A stretch of DNA of 45,533 nt from IDS-8 sp964607425 (GCA_964607425.1 CAZSKQ010000013.1:1-45533); one strand, 5' to 3'; shown: positions 7,212 through 15,642, counted from the first letter of the stretch. Numbers and translations are program-made. The notes: a model not told the origin generated them from the sequence alone.

Positions 7212-8156
7212 TTACTCCGCGGCGGTGGGCTGCAGGTGACGCTGCAGGAAGGCGATAGAGCGCTCCCATGCCTCGGCCGCGGCGGCGGCATCGTAGCTGT
7301 TGCCGCTTGGATTGGCGAACGCGTGTCCCACGTCCGGGTACACCCGGATGTCGTGCACGACGCCCGCGCTTTCGAGTGCGCTGGTGAATTCCTGCACCTT
7401 CTCCACCGGAATGGAGCGGTCGTCTTCAGCGAAGTGAGCCATGATCGGGAGCTCGAGCCGCGCGAGCGCGTCGACATCCGTGGCGAGCTGGCCGTAATAC
7501 ACGACGGCCGCGTCCAGCTCATCCGGGAGCAGCATGGCGGCCTGGAAGGCCCAGGTGCCGCCGAAGCACCAGCCGAAAGAGGCGATCCGCGGCGCACCCG
7601 CCGTCTCCCGGACGAACTTGTAGGCCTGGCGAATGTTCTCTTCGGCGCGCGCGGGGTTCTCGAGCACCCGCGTCATCAGCTTGCGGGCCTCGTCCGGCGT
7701 CGTCGCCACCTCGCCACCGAAGAGGTCGACCGCGAGCACGATGTAGCCTTCCGCGGCCAGCCGGTCGGCCAGCGCCCGTACGCCGTCGTTCAGGCCCCAC
7801 CACTCGTGCACGACGATCAGCGCCGGCAAGGGATCGACCATGTCCGACGGGAACACGAAATGCCCGTACGACAGCCGGTCGTCGACTTCCGCGTACGGCA
7901 GGGTCTCAGCGACGACAGCACGTTCCGGCGCGATGGCAGCGGCTGCGCTCGGCGTACCCGTGTCGCCGGCATGCTCCCCGGCCACCGCTTCGACCGACTG
8001 GCGCACGGCTTCGGCATCGACGCCGGCGTCCGGCTCGGGCCCGCAGGCGGCGAGCACGGCCAGGGCCATCGCAGCGGCCCCGATTCGTCCCGCGGCGCGT
8101 ATCCGCCGCGCACCGCCGTCACCAAAGCCATTGGCCCCGCTACAAACAGTCGTCAT
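7212..8156 (-). CDS. Dienelactone hydrolase family lipoprotein
   Basis: This is an alpha/beta-hydrolase of the DLH family, 314 residues. A lipobox LAAC places the lipidated Cys at residue 38, after an unusually long N-region with arginines, so it should be anchored in the envelope. The catalytic Cys is in GWCFGG, with Asp in EDDRSIP and His in VGHAF, completing the Cys-Asp-His triad. Classical DLH opens dienelactones in aromatic degradation, but exported members have unknown esters as substrates and no catabolic genes are nearby. A shorter start at MALAVLAAC would leave too short a signal, so the longer frame is kept. Confidence 0.87.
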   Translation of the reverse strand: MTTVCSGANGFGDGGARRIRAAGRIGAAAMALAVLAACGPEPDAGVDAEAVRQSVEAVAGEHAGDTGTPSAAAAIAPERAVVAETLPYAEVDDRLSYGHFVFPSDMVDPLPALIVVHEWWGLNDGVRALADRLAAEGYIVLAVDLFGGEVATTPDEARKLMTRVLENPARAEENIRQAYKFVRETAGAPRIASFGWCFGGTWAFQAAMLLPDELDAAVVYYGQLATDVDALARLELPIMAHFAEDDRSIPVEKVQEFTSALESAGVVHDIRVYPDVGHAFANPSGNSYDAAAAAEAWERSIAFLQRHLQPTAAE

Positions 8157-8225
8157 GCCCCAGCCCCTCGAGTCGCAATGGCGTGAGTGTAAAGGAAAAT
8201 TCGCGACGCCGGCACGCGCGGACCG

Positions 8226-8378
8226 CTACCATTCGTCGTCGTCCTTCCATTCCTTCAGCTTGCTGCGGTCGACGTCTCTCCATTGCTGCCTGCTCTTCCG
8301 GATGTAGTAGGCGATCTTCGCGAGCACGTAAGCGACGAAAATCGCGAGGAGCAGCAGGATCCACCAGTACCCGTTCAC
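8226..8378 (-). CDS. 50-residue single-pass membrane protein (GTG start)
   Basis: A GTG at 8378 opens a 50-codon frame ending at TAG (8226). The product begins VNGYWWILLLLAIFVAYVL, one transmembrane helix, followed by a charged cytoplasmic-type tail (YYIRKSRQQW, LKEWKDDDEW). A strong ribosome-binding site, GGAAGGAG, lies 10 bases upstream. Hydrophobic helix, Trp-rich acidic end and Shine-Dalgarno together argue for a real gene. It sits between the DLH gene (same strand, 69 bp) and the divergent MATE gene. Function is unknown; small proteins of this form often associate with larger membrane complexes. Confidence 0.68.
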   Translation of the reverse strand: MNGYWWILLLLAIFVAYVLAKIAYYIRKSRQQWRDVDRSKLKEWKDDDEW

Positions 8379-8489
8379 CTTTTTGCAACTCCTTCCAACG
8401 CATTGGATTGGGCGGTGCCAGGCTATTGCCCGCGTTCACATTGTCACGGCCCGGTTGACGGCATCGAATATTGAACGAAGCATCCGCCC

Positions 8490-9911
8490 ATGAGTGACCT
8501 TTCTCACGCCGCTCGCCTCCCCTCCTGGCGCCGTTTTCGCGAGTTCCTGGGCGAGGCGCTGCGCGAGAACGAAGCCGATTTTACCGCCGGACCGATCGGC
8601 CGCGCGCTCGGCCTGCTCGCCATTCCGATGATGCTCGAGATGTCCATGGAGGCGGTATTCGCGCTCGTGGACATCGCTTTCGTTTCGCTCCTCGGCACTG
8701 ACGCGGTTGCCGCCGTCGGCCTCACCGAAGCGCTGGTTACCGTGCTGTATGCAGTCGCAATCGGCTTCGGCATGGGGGTGACGGCTATGGTGTCGCGGCG
8801 CATCGGCGCGCGCGATCCGGACGGGGCCGCGGCGGTCGCGGGACAGGCGCTCTGGATCGGCGCGCTGTTTTCGGTCGCAATCGGCATTTCCGGGGCCCTG
8901 TTTGCTACCGACCTGTTGCGGCTCATGGGCGCCAGCCCGGCCGTGATCGCGACGGGCCACGGCTACACCGCCGTGCTGCTCGGCGGTTCGGCGAGCATCA
9001 TTTACCTGTTCCTGCTGACGGCGGCCTTTCGCGGGGCGGGCGATGCACCCGTGGCGCTGCGCTCGCTCGTTCTCGCCAACGGGATCAACATCGTGCTCGA
9101 CCCCTGCCTGATTTTCGGTGTCGGCCCGTTCCCGGAAATGGGGGTGACCGGAGCCGCCGTGGCTACGACCATCGGCCGCGGGGCGGGCGTCGGCTATCTC
9201 GCCTGGAACCTGTTCGCGGACCGGCGCCGATTGCGCCTGCGGTTGCGGCATTGCCGCCCGGTGCCGGCCCTGGTCGCCACCCTGGTGCGGATCTCGATCG
9301 GCGGAGTCGGGCAATTCCTGATTGCCACCGCCAGCTGGATCGTGATCATGCGCGTGGTCGCGCTGTACGGCAGCGCACCGGTGGCCGCCTACACCATCGG
9401 CTTGCGCCTGATCGAGTTCGCGCTGCTGCCCGCGTGGGGCCTCGGCAATGCCGCCGCGGCCCTCGTCGGGCAGAACCTGGGGGCCGGCAAGCCCGAGCGC
9501 GCCGAGCAGACGGTGTGGCAGGCGGCGCGCTATAACGCGGCTTTCATGCTGGTGATCGGCATCGTTCTCGTGATCGCGGCGCCGCTCATCGTGCGGCTGT
9601 TTTCCGACGACCCGCAGGTCATGCACTACGGCACGAGCTGCCTCAGGATCCTGGGTATCGGCTACCCGATGTACGCCGTCGGCATGATCATCGTGCAGGC
9701 GATGAACGGCGCCGGTGACACGTGGACGCCGTCGCTGCTCAACTTCATCTGTTTCTGGTTGATCGAGATCCCGCTCGCTTATGCTCTTGCAACGGCTGCC
9801 GGTTTCGGGCCCGATGGGGTGTTCTGGTCCATCGTCATCTCGGAATCGGTGCTGACGGCGCTCGGTGTGGCTGTATTTCGGCGCGGGCGGTGGCGCGAGC
9901 AGCGCGTCTGA
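8490..9911 (+). CDS. MATE family efflux transporter
   Basis: The 473-residue inner-membrane protein has about 12 hydrophobic helices in two homologous halves. The N-terminal motif region LLAIPMMLEMSMEAVFALVDIAFVS and the repeated segment GLGNAAAALVGQNLGAGKPE are typical of the NorM/DinF superfamily. Such pumps export cationic drugs or metabolites in exchange for Na+ or H+. The N-terminal extension (about 35 polar residues, SHAARLPSWRRFREFL) is longer than in NorM. Substrate cannot be inferred. It is followed by two genes on the same strand after an 80-bp gap. Confidence 0.92.
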   Translation: MSDLSHAARLPSWRRFREFLGEALRENEADFTAGPIGRALGLLAIPMMLEMSMEAVFALVDIAFVSLLGTDAVAAVGLTEALVTVLYAVAIGFGMGVTAMVSRRIGARDPDGAAAVAGQALWIGALFSVAIGISGALFATDLLRLMGASPAVIATGHGYTAVLLGGSASIIYLFLLTAAFRGAGDAPVALRSLVLANGINIVLDPCLIFGVGPFPEMGVTGAAVATTIGRGAGVGYLAWNLFADRRRLRLRLRHCRPVPALVATLVRISIGGVGQFLIATASWIVIMRVVALYGSAPVAAYTIGLRLIEFALLPAWGLGNAAAALVGQNLGAGKPERAEQTVWQAARYNAAFMLVIGIVLVIAAPLIVRLFSDDPQVMHYGTSCLRILGIGYPMYAVGMIIVQAMNGAGDTWTPSLLNFICFWLIEIPLAYALATAAGFGPDGVFWSIVISESVLTALGVAVFRRGRWREQRV

Positions 9912-9990
9912 GGGGGTAAATTCGGCGGTGGAATTCCAAAACGTGACGGACTACGATGCTTCGCATGCCCGATACACCTAGCCTCGACGC

Positions 9991-10716
9991 ATGATTCGGC
10001 GATATTTCAGCTTCACGATCCCATCCTGCGTCGCGGCAAGCGCCAGCGCGAGCGAGCTGGCGGGCGTGGCTGCGGGGGCCGACGTGGCGACCGGCGTTTC
10101 GGTTTCCGTAATCCCGGCAGCTGTGATCTTCGCCGCCTGCATGCTGTTGGTCGTGCTGCTGGCGCGCGGCTCGGCGGCCCGCATTCGACATGCGATCGGC
10201 GAGCGGCGCGGCAGGCGGCGGCTGCGCCGGGTGCTCAGGAAGCGCAGCCCGGACATCCTGGAGAACCTCATCATTCCGGGCGCGTACGGCGGGCTGACGA
10301 AAATCGACTGTGCGGTGCTGACGTCCGGAGGAATTCTCTGCATCCAGGTCAAGCATTGTGACGGCATCGTGTTCGGCAGCGAGAAAGAGCCGCAGTGGAA
10401 GAACGTCGATGGCGTGCGGCAGCGCAAGTTCCTGAACCCGGTGATCCAGAACGCCGGGCGGACCAAGGCCTTGCAGAACGTCGTGCCCGAGGTTCCCGTC
10501 GCGAGCCTGGTCGTGTTCACCGGCCCCGCCCAGCTCACCGCGCCCAAGGTCCGTAACGCGGTGCGGCTGCGGGACCTCGACAGCTACATCTCGAAATTCG
10601 TATTCGGCCCCTGCCGGATCAAGGACTGGGATGCCGTCTGGTTCACCGTGAAGTCGGCCGCCCTGACCGACGAGGACTCCGCGAGGGATTTTCGCGCCCA
10701 GCTCAGCTTCTCCTGA
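9991..10716 (+). CDS. NERD (nuclease-related domain) membrane protein
   Basis: This 241-residue protein has one or two hydrophobic N-terminal segments (the clearest about 41-58, IPAAVIFAACMLLVVLLA), a basic linker (GERRGRRRLRRVLRK) and a NERD domain at about 85-190. The core reads TKIDCAVLTSGGILCIQVK, with the ID and VK positions of the family; the usual Glu of the ExK motif is Gln here. NERD domains are related to restriction-type nucleases, but the biological role of stand-alone membrane forms is unknown. No clear Shine-Dalgarno precedes the ATG. The metallo-hydrolase gene follows after 14 bp, so the two are probably co-transcribed. Confidence 0.82.
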   Translation: MIRRYFSFTIPSCVAASASASELAGVAAGADVATGVSVSVIPAAVIFAACMLLVVLLARGSAARIRHAIGERRGRRRLRRVLRKRSPDILENLIIPGAYGGLTKIDCAVLTSGGILCIQVKHCDGIVFGSEKEPQWKNVDGVRQRKFLNPVIQNAGRTKALQNVVPEVPVASLVVFTGPAQLTAPKVRNAVRLRDLDSYISKFVFGPCRIKDWDAVWFTVKSAALTDEDSARDFRAQLSFS

Positions 10717-10730
10717 CCGGCGGCAAACAC

Positions 10731-11768
10731 ATGACCAGCTTGTCCCGGCGGCTGCGGATCGCCGCCGCCACAGTCGTTACCGTGTTCGTGCTCGTTGCCG
10801 CCGTCGCGCTCGCCTGGGAATGGCAGGATAGACCGCCCGTCTCCGCCCTGGGCTGGCCGGTCGCGGCGCCTGCCGACGAGAACGGGAGGCGCGTGACCGT
10901 CACCTGGCTCGGGATTACGACTTTGCTCTTCGACGACGGTGAGACCCAGATCCTGACCGACGGGACGTTCACCCGGCTCAGCGCGTTCGATGTCCTGTCG
11001 CGGCGCCGCGTACATTCGGACCTCGCGGCGATCAACAGCGGCCTCGCCGAGTTTCGCGTCAGGCGGCTCGCCGCCATCATCCCGCTGCATGCGCACTTCG
11101 ACCACGCAATGGATGCGGGCCACGTCGCGAATCGCACGACCGCCATCGTCCTCGGTTCGGAGTCGGCGGCCAACATCGCGCGCGGGGCGGGCGTACCCGT
11201 GAACCAGTACCAGATCCTCGCAGACGGCGAATCGCGCCAGTTCGGCGACTTCACGATCACGCTGCTGGAATCGGCGCACGCGCCGCTCGGCCCCGGGGAC
11301 GACGAGTGGTTCGCCGGCACGATCACGGAGCCCTTGCAGCAGCCGGCCCGGGTGTCGGACTGGAAGGCGGGTACCTGCTGGTCCGTCCTCATAGCCCATC
11401 CGCAGGGAACGGCGCTGGTCCAGGGCAGCGCCGGCTTCATCCCGGACAAGCTGGCGGACCGGGAAGCGGACGTGGCGCTGCTCTCGATCGCCGGGCTCGC
11501 CGGCCTGGGGCACGAGTACACGGATCGCTACTGGGCGGAAACGGTTGCCGCGACCGGCGCCACGCGGGTATTCCCAATCCACTTCGACGACTACACCCGC
11601 CCATTCGGCGAACTCGTGCTACCGCCTCGCCTGATCGACGACGTCCCCACCACCGCCCGCCGCCTCACCAGCCTCGCCGCCATCACCAGCACCACCATCC
11701 AGCGCCTCCCCCCAGGCCGCCCCGTCCCACTGTTCGGGGTCGGACCAACGCAACCGACTAATCCTTAA
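10731..11768 (+). CDS. MBL-fold metallo-hydrolase, membrane-anchored
   Basis: The 345-residue protein has an N-terminal signal anchor (about 10-28) and a metallo-beta-lactamase fold with the metal motif HAHFDH (H120, H122, D124, H125), the UlaG-like form of HxHxDH. A further metal ligand is likely in ESAHAP, and a C-terminal His in FPIHFDDY. Substrate is unknown; this family includes phosphodiesterases and lactonases, acting here outside the cytoplasm. The last ten residues (GVGPTQPTNP) are encoded inside a 236-bp inverted-repeat element, so the natural C-terminus has probably been replaced. Confidence 0.87.
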   Translation: MTSLSRRLRIAAATVVTVFVLVAAVALAWEWQDRPPVSALGWPVAAPADENGRRVTVTWLGITTLLFDDGETQILTDGTFTRLSAFDVLSRRRVHSDLAAINSGLAEFRVRRLAAIIPLHAHFDHAMDAGHVANRTTAIVLGSESAANIARGAGVPVNQYQILADGESRQFGDFTITLLESAHAPLGPGDDEWFAGTITEPLQQPARVSDWKAGTCWSVLIAHPQGTALVQGSAGFIPDKLADREADVALLSIAGLAGLGHEYTDRYWAETVAATGATRVFPIHFDDYTRPFGELVLPPRLIDDVPTTARRLTSLAAITSTTIQRLPPGRPVPLFGVGPTQPTNP

Positions 11769-11970
11769 GAGAAAAATGATAAAATTCCGGCATTTTTTCC
11801 GCTTAATCGGGTGGTTTTGCCGCTGAAAATGCCGCTTAGCGCGCTACCAGCTCTGAGCGCCCGCGCAAAAAGGCAAAAACAAGGGTAAAAATGGCGGATT
11901 AAGGCGCTTCAGAAGGCTTCTGATGCAGTTTTCGATAATATGTTCAGCAACTTATCTTGGTCCGACCCCG
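11735..11970. repeat. AT-rich element bounded by 14-bp perfect inverted repeats
   Basis: CGGGGTCGGACCAA (11735-11748) is matched exactly by TTGGTCCGACCCCG (11957-11970). The 208 bp between are far richer in A and T than the neighbourhood and carry runs of A and T. The element contains the stop codons of both convergent flanking genes. No transposase is present. It resembles a MITE or a large REP-type repeat whose ends carry the GGGGTCGGAC motif; I see no clear target-site duplication. Confidence 0.6.
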
Positions 11971-12250
11971 GCGAGGCGACGAGCTGTTCTTTGGCGGGTT
12001 TCGGGAGGCGTTTGATGGCGAGCTCGGCGCGGGTCGCGTGGGCGCGGTCGGGGGCGGCGGCCTGGAAGACGAGGGTGAAAGGGCCGCGGCCGCGCAGGTA
12101 CTTGGAGCCTATGAGGCCTCGCTCGTGCTCGGCTATGCGGCGCGGGACGTCCGTCGCGATGCCGGTATAGAGCGAGCCGTCGCGGCAGCGCAGCACGTAG
12201 ACGCTCCAGCCGGCCGACGGCGCCTGCGTATCCGCCTCAGGCGTGCCCAC
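11909..12250 (-). CDS. GIY-YIG nuclease family protein (YhbQ-like)
   Basis: This is a small single-domain GIY-YIG protein of 113-124 residues. The signature is WSVYVLRCRDGSLYTGIATD, followed by the conserved RIAEHERG helix and the GSKYLRGRGP segment. Such proteins share the catalytic fold of UvrC and homing endonucleases; the biological role of the stand-alone YhbQ type is not settled. I choose the GTG at 12250 because it limits overlap with the upstream stop to 14 bp; a start at 12283 is also open. The last 20 or so residues (after SPGSDQ) are encoded by the inverted-repeat element. Confidence 0.8.
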   Translation of the reverse strand: MGTPEADTQAPSAGWSVYVLRCRDGSLYTGIATDVPRRIAEHERGLIGSKYLRGRGPFTLVFQAAAPDRAHATRAELAIKRLPKPAKEQLVASPGSDQDKLLNILSKTASEAF

Positions 12251-12608
12251 CGGCAAGGGTGTCGCCGAGCACCCGGAACGCACCGGCCTCGACGCTGGCC
12301 TTGTTTTCGGCAGTGTCGTCGTAGGTCAGGACGAGCTCGTCGGCGCCCTCCAGCGATTGGGCCGGCTCGTGCAACGCGAGAGTCAGCACGTTGCCGGTAA
12401 GGCGCGCTTCCCGTACCAGGTCGTGGCCCGCGAGCTCGCGCTCGTTGAACTCGATATACATCGAATCCTGGTACTCCTCGCCTTCGGCGCGCATCAGTAG
12501 GAGATAGTCATCGATGTCGCCCGTGTCGGTCGTGCGGGCGAAAAACAGGATGGTTGCGTGCTCTCGTACGTCGAAAGCCACGGTATCGTAATTGCGGTTA
12601 ATGGGCAT
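12237..12608 (-). CDS. Hypothetical protein, possibly Imm10-like fold
   Basis: The 123-residue acidic cytoplasmic protein starts best at ATG 12608 (MPINRNYD), which has AGGTGA five bases upstream; a GTG three codons earlier is also open. The central segment DSMYIEFNERELAGHDLV followed by a basic residue and LTLAL resembles the Imm10 immunity family, but I judge this only by eye. It overlaps the acyltransferase stop by 11 bp and the GIY-YIG start by 14 bp, so the three genes form a tight unit. No toxin gene is adjacent, so an immunity role is not supported by context. Confidence 0.6.
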   Translation of the reverse strand: MPINRNYDTVAFDVREHATILFFARTTDTGDIDDYLLLMRAEGEEYQDSMYIEFNERELAGHDLVREARLTGNVLTLALHEPAQSLEGADELVLTYDDTAENKASVEAGAFRVLGDTLAGGHA

Positions 12609-13539
12609 GCCCGTCACCTGCCGCCGCCGATTCCGGGATTGTAACCGATGCCCGGCGCGAGTTCCGCGCCTTTCGCAGGGTCTCGATCTTTACGTCTTTC
12701 TCGCGCCAGGCACTGCTCAGCCAGCGGTGGAAAGCAGTGCGGAATTCACGGTCCACCGCATAGTCGCTCTGCGTCATCCAGGGCTGGACGTCACGCTGCT
12801 CGATGTCGACGACGACGACGCCGAGCTCACCGCGGCACAGGTTCCAGAAAGTGACCCCCTCTCGCGAGTAAACGAGCGTAACGTCGAGAATTGCATGGAA
12901 CATCGGCCCCATGGACGTCAGTGCCAGCGCCATACCGCCCGCGCGCGGCGGCAGCAGGTGCCGATAAGGCGACGCACGGCTCCTGCGCTTCTCCTCGGTG
13001 AAGCGCGTCCCCTCGACAAAGTTGATCACCGAGGTCGGCGTATCGCGGAATTTTTCGCAGGCGGCGCGCGTCACGCGCAGGTCCTCGCCCTTCTTCTCGG
13101 GGTGTTTCGCAAGGTACGACTTGGGGTAGCGCTTCATGAACGGCATGTCGAGCGCCCACCACGCGAGCCCCAGGAAAGGAAACCAGACCAGCTCCTGCTT
13201 GATAAAGAACTTGAGGAACGGAATACGGCGGTTGAACACCGCCTGCAGCACGACGATGTCCACCCACGTCCGGTGATTGGAAATGACGAGATACCAGCCG
13301 CGACGATTCAGGTTGTCCGCGCCGCGCACGTCGAGCTGCGCCGGACCGAGACCTAGAATCAGCGCGTTAACGCCGACCCAGCTTTCCCCGATCCACATCA
13401 GGCTGCGCGTCAGCGCGCGCCGCAACGACGGCACGGGCAGCAGCAACTTGACCAGCGCCAGCGCGAACAGCGGCAGGCACCACCAAATCGTGTTGACGGT
13501 CAGCGCGGCGAAGACGGCGAGCGCGCGCAGGTTCCTCAT
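12598..13539 (-). CDS. PlsC-type acyltransferase (YihG-like)
   Basis: The 313-residue inner-membrane protein has an N-terminal hydrophobic region (about 5-35) and the acyltransferase motifs NHRTWVD (HxxxxD) and FVEGTRFT. Such enzymes acylate lysophosphatidic acid or related lipids. The length and the FIKQELVWFPFLGLAWW segment fit the YihG/acyltransferase subgroup better than the shorter essential PlsC. Its preferred substrate is unknown; an accessory role in phospholipid remodelling is likely. The gene lies 24 bp downstream of ppiC and overlaps the next small gene. Confidence 0.9.
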   Translation of the reverse strand: MRNLRALAVFAALTVNTIWWCLPLFALALVKLLLPVPSLRRALTRSLMWIGESWVGVNALILGLGPAQLDVRGADNLNRRGWYLVISNHRTWVDIVVLQAVFNRRIPFLKFFIKQELVWFPFLGLAWWALDMPFMKRYPKSYLAKHPEKKGEDLRVTRAACEKFRDTPTSVINFVEGTRFTEEKRRSRASPYRHLLPPRAGGMALALTSMGPMFHAILDVTLVYSREGVTFWNLCRGELGVVVVDIEQRDVQPWMTQSDYAVDREFRTAFHRWLSSAWREKDVKIETLRKARNSRRASVTIPESAAAGDGHAH

Positions 13540-13563
13540 GACCGGCCAGGCGATGGACCAGGG

Positions 13564-13845
13564 TCACTCCGTCCTGCTGGTGACCTCCAGCAGGTGATAG
13601 CCGAATTGGGTCCTGACCGGTCCCTGGACGGTGTTCAATTCGGCGCTGAACACCACCTCGTCGAATTCCTTGACCATCATGCCCGGACCGAACTCGCCGA
13701 GCTCGCCGCCCCGCTGCCCGGAGGGGCACGACGAATGCTCCTTCGCAAGCGCGGCGAAATCGGCCCCACCCTCGATCTGGTCCTTCAATTCCTGCGCCTT
13801 TGTCTCCGTGTCGACCAGGATGTGCCTTGCCGAAGCCTTCTTCAT
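13564..13845 (-). CDS. ppiC: Peptidyl-prolyl cis-trans isomerase C (parvulin)
   Basis: This 93-residue protein is a single parvulin domain. ASARHILVDTE opens the fold, and SSCPSGQRGGELGEFGPGMM and FGYHLLEV carry the conserved active-site His, Cys and Phe/Met positions. Without a signal peptide it should act in the cytoplasm as E. coli PpiC does, isomerising X-Pro bonds during folding. Length is exactly that of PpiC. It is probably first in a run with the acyltransferase, the small acidic protein and the GIY-YIG gene. Confidence 0.93.
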   Translation of the reverse strand: MKKASARHILVDTETKAQELKDQIEGGADFAALAKEHSSCPSGQRGGELGEFGPGMMVKEFDEVVFSAELNTVQGPVRTQFGYHLLEVTSRTE

Positions 13846-13999
13846 GCCGTCTCCTCCTCAACTCGAGCGGTCAGGCGGGCATTATCCCGAACTCGCGCCG
13901 GCTTGTGGAAACTCTTTTCCGCCGGAGCGGCGAAGCCCGGGTATATACTTCGCCGCGAATTGCGCCGGGGGGACGGATTTCATTGTTGCAGGCTACTGG

Positions 14000-14356
14000 A
14001 TGCGCCCTTTATTGCTGACCATCCTGTTGCTCACCGCGAGCAACGTGTTCATGACCTTCGCGTGGTACGCGCACCTGAAGGAGCTCAACCACAAGCCGTG
14101 GCTAATCGCCGCGCTTTTCAGCTGGGGCATCGCGTTTTTCGAATACCTGCTGCAGGTACCGGGTAACCGCATCGGCTACACGGTCATGTCGGTTGCGCAG
14201 CTCAAGATACTGCAGGAAGTGATCACGCTGTCCGTGTTCGTACCGTTTGCATTGCTGTACCTCAAAGAACCGCTCAAGCTCGACTATCTCTGGGCGGCGT
14301 TGTGCATCCTGGGCGCGGTATTTTTCATCTTTCGCAGTAAGCTCTTCGGCGCATGA
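14000..14356 (+). CDS. DUF486 (DMT-like) membrane protein
   Basis: A 118-residue protein with four hydrophobic helices. ASNVFMTFAWYAHLK and GNRIGYTVMSVAQLKILQE are typical of the DUF486 family, which resembles small multidrug-resistance proteins of the drug/metabolite superfamily. The transported compound is unknown. I start at ATG 14000, which begins directly with the first helix. The Shine-Dalgarno is weak. A MAPEG gene follows after 25 bp on the same strand. Confidence 0.87.
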   Translation: MRPLLLTILLLTASNVFMTFAWYAHLKELNHKPWLIAALFSWGIAFFEYLLQVPGNRIGYTVMSVAQLKILQEVITLSVFVPFALLYLKEPLKLDYLWAALCILGAVFFIFRSKLFGA

Positions 14357-14381
14357 CGTCTACAACGAGAGGGGACTACCG

Positions 14382-14795
14382 ATGAATATTCTGTATCCGG
14401 CACTGGCTCTCTTCGCCTTGACGGCGGTGTGTGTGTTCAGGCTCGCCCATGTCCGCATCGGCGCTGCCCGTCGCGGCGAGATCGACCCGCGCTTCTTCCG
14501 GGATTTCCGCGGCTACGAAGAACCCGAGAAGCTGCGTGTGCACGCGCGCCACGTCAGGAACCTGTTCGAGGCGCCGCTCCTGCTCTATGTCATCGTGCTC
14601 ATTGCTTACGTCACGCAGCAGACCGGCTGGCTCCCGGTGCTGCTCGCCTGGGCCTACGTCCTGCTCCGGATCGCGCACAGCCGGGTCCACCTGACGTCTA
14701 ACAAGGTGATGCTGCGATTCCGGCTGTTCGCGGCGAGCTGGATCGTGCTCATCGTACTCTGGCTGGTCGTATTCATCGGCATCGCCTTGCGTTAG
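14382..14795 (+). CDS. MAPEG family membrane protein
   Basis: This 137-residue protein has four transmembrane helices in the MAPEG pattern. RVHARHVRNLFEAPLLLYV carries the conserved N-x-F-E-x-P segment, and AWAYVLLRIAHSRVHL the second conserved loop. MAPEG members include microsomal glutathione transferases; bacterial forms are mostly uncharacterised. A GAGAGGGG ribosome-binding site precedes the ATG. It ends with a 4-bp overlap with the convergent tpm gene. Confidence 0.87.
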   Translation: MNILYPALALFALTAVCVFRLAHVRIGAARRGEIDPRFFRDFRGYEEPEKLRVHARHVRNLFEAPLLLYVIVLIAYVTQQTGWLPVLLAWAYVLLRIAHSRVHLTSNKVMLRFRLFAASWIVLIVLWLVVFIGIALR

Positions 14796-15448
14796 CCGCG
14801 ATCCACGTCGGCAGGCGCGGCGCTCGACCACACGGCTTCCACCACCGAATCGAGCCCCGCCGCACGGAATTTCGGCGAGCTGTCGTCAATGACATTCCCG
14901 GCGCTGATGCGCTCGAGGCCGGGCCAGTAGCGCTGCATCTCGCCTGGAAGCACGGAGAACGGCGGACCGTCGGCGAGCGACTGCTCGTATTCGAGCGTCA
15001 CCACGAGCTTGAAAGCGTCAGGCCTCAGGAGCTTGTCGAGCTTGCGCACGTAGCGCGGCCGGTCCGCGGGCGGTAGTGCGATCAGCGCGCCGCGGTCGAA
15101 CAGCGCGTCGAAAGGGCCCGCGTCGAATGCGAAAAAATCGCCGCGGTAAAGCGTGATTGGCTGCGTCTCCGCGCGGTACACGTCGAACGCCCCGCGCCGC
15201 TCGCTCGCGTAGGACAACGCCTGCTCCGCGAAAAACGCCTCTATCGCTTTACGCGACAGCTCGACACCCGTGACGTCGAGCTTCCGCGCGGCCAGCCACG
15301 CGAGATCGACGCTCTTGCCGCAAAGCGGCACCAGCACCGCGGTACCGGCTGCCAGGTCCGGCCAGTACGCCTGCAAGGCCGCGTTGCCGGACGGCTCGTG
15401 CCAGCCGGTTCGCCCTTCTTCCCAGCGGCTCAACCAGTCCTCCTGCAT
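14792..15448 (-). CDS. tpm: Thiopurine S-methyltransferase
   Basis: The 218-residue enzyme transfers methyl from S-adenosylmethionine to sulfur, selenium or tellurium compounds. Family motifs are the N-terminal WEEGRTGWHEPSGNAAL, the SAM-binding VLVPLCGKSVDLAWLA, VTGVELS, and FDALFDRGALIALPP. Bacterial Tpm can give resistance to selenite and tellurite. It is a single gene, divergent from folD with 194 bp between starts and convergent with the MAPEG gene. Confidence 0.92.
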   Translation of the reverse strand: MQEDWLSRWEEGRTGWHEPSGNAALQAYWPDLAAGTAVLVPLCGKSVDLAWLAARKLDVTGVELSRKAIEAFFAEQALSYASERRGAFDVYRAETQPITLYRGDFFAFDAGPFDALFDRGALIALPPADRPRYVRKLDKLLRPDAFKLVVTLEYEQSLADGPPFSVLPGEMQRYWPGLERISAGNVIDDSSPKFRAAGLDSVVEAVWSSAAPADVDRG

Positions 15449-15553
15449 ACCTCATCCTCCGTTCGCAAGCGATGTCACGAATGCACCGGCGCCGGCGGCC
15501 TGTCAAGTCTCGCGCACCGTGCATCCGGCCCGCATGCGCCACAACGGCTGCGG

Positions 15554-15583
15554 TTTACCTTTCCGGCCGCCACCGGTTAGTAT
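15554..15583 (+). promoter_or_regulatory. Candidate sigma-70 promoter of folD
   Basis: TTTACC (15554-15559) and TAGTAT (15578-15583) are 18 bp apart, each matching four of six consensus bases. The predicted leader is about 50 nt to the ATG at 15643. The remaining tpm-folD interval holds nothing else I can support. Confidence 0.35.
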
Positions 15584-15642
15584 CTTGCGCGCTCCGGATC
15601 GCGCTTCCGGCACTCTCCGCAACCGACGCTCGAGGACCCTAC

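Noticed and set aside
11909..12608. Toxin-immunity or restriction module (GIY-YIG plus Imm10-like)
   Set aside because: The GIY-YIG protein is of the common small YhbQ type and there is no toxin delivery or modification gene.
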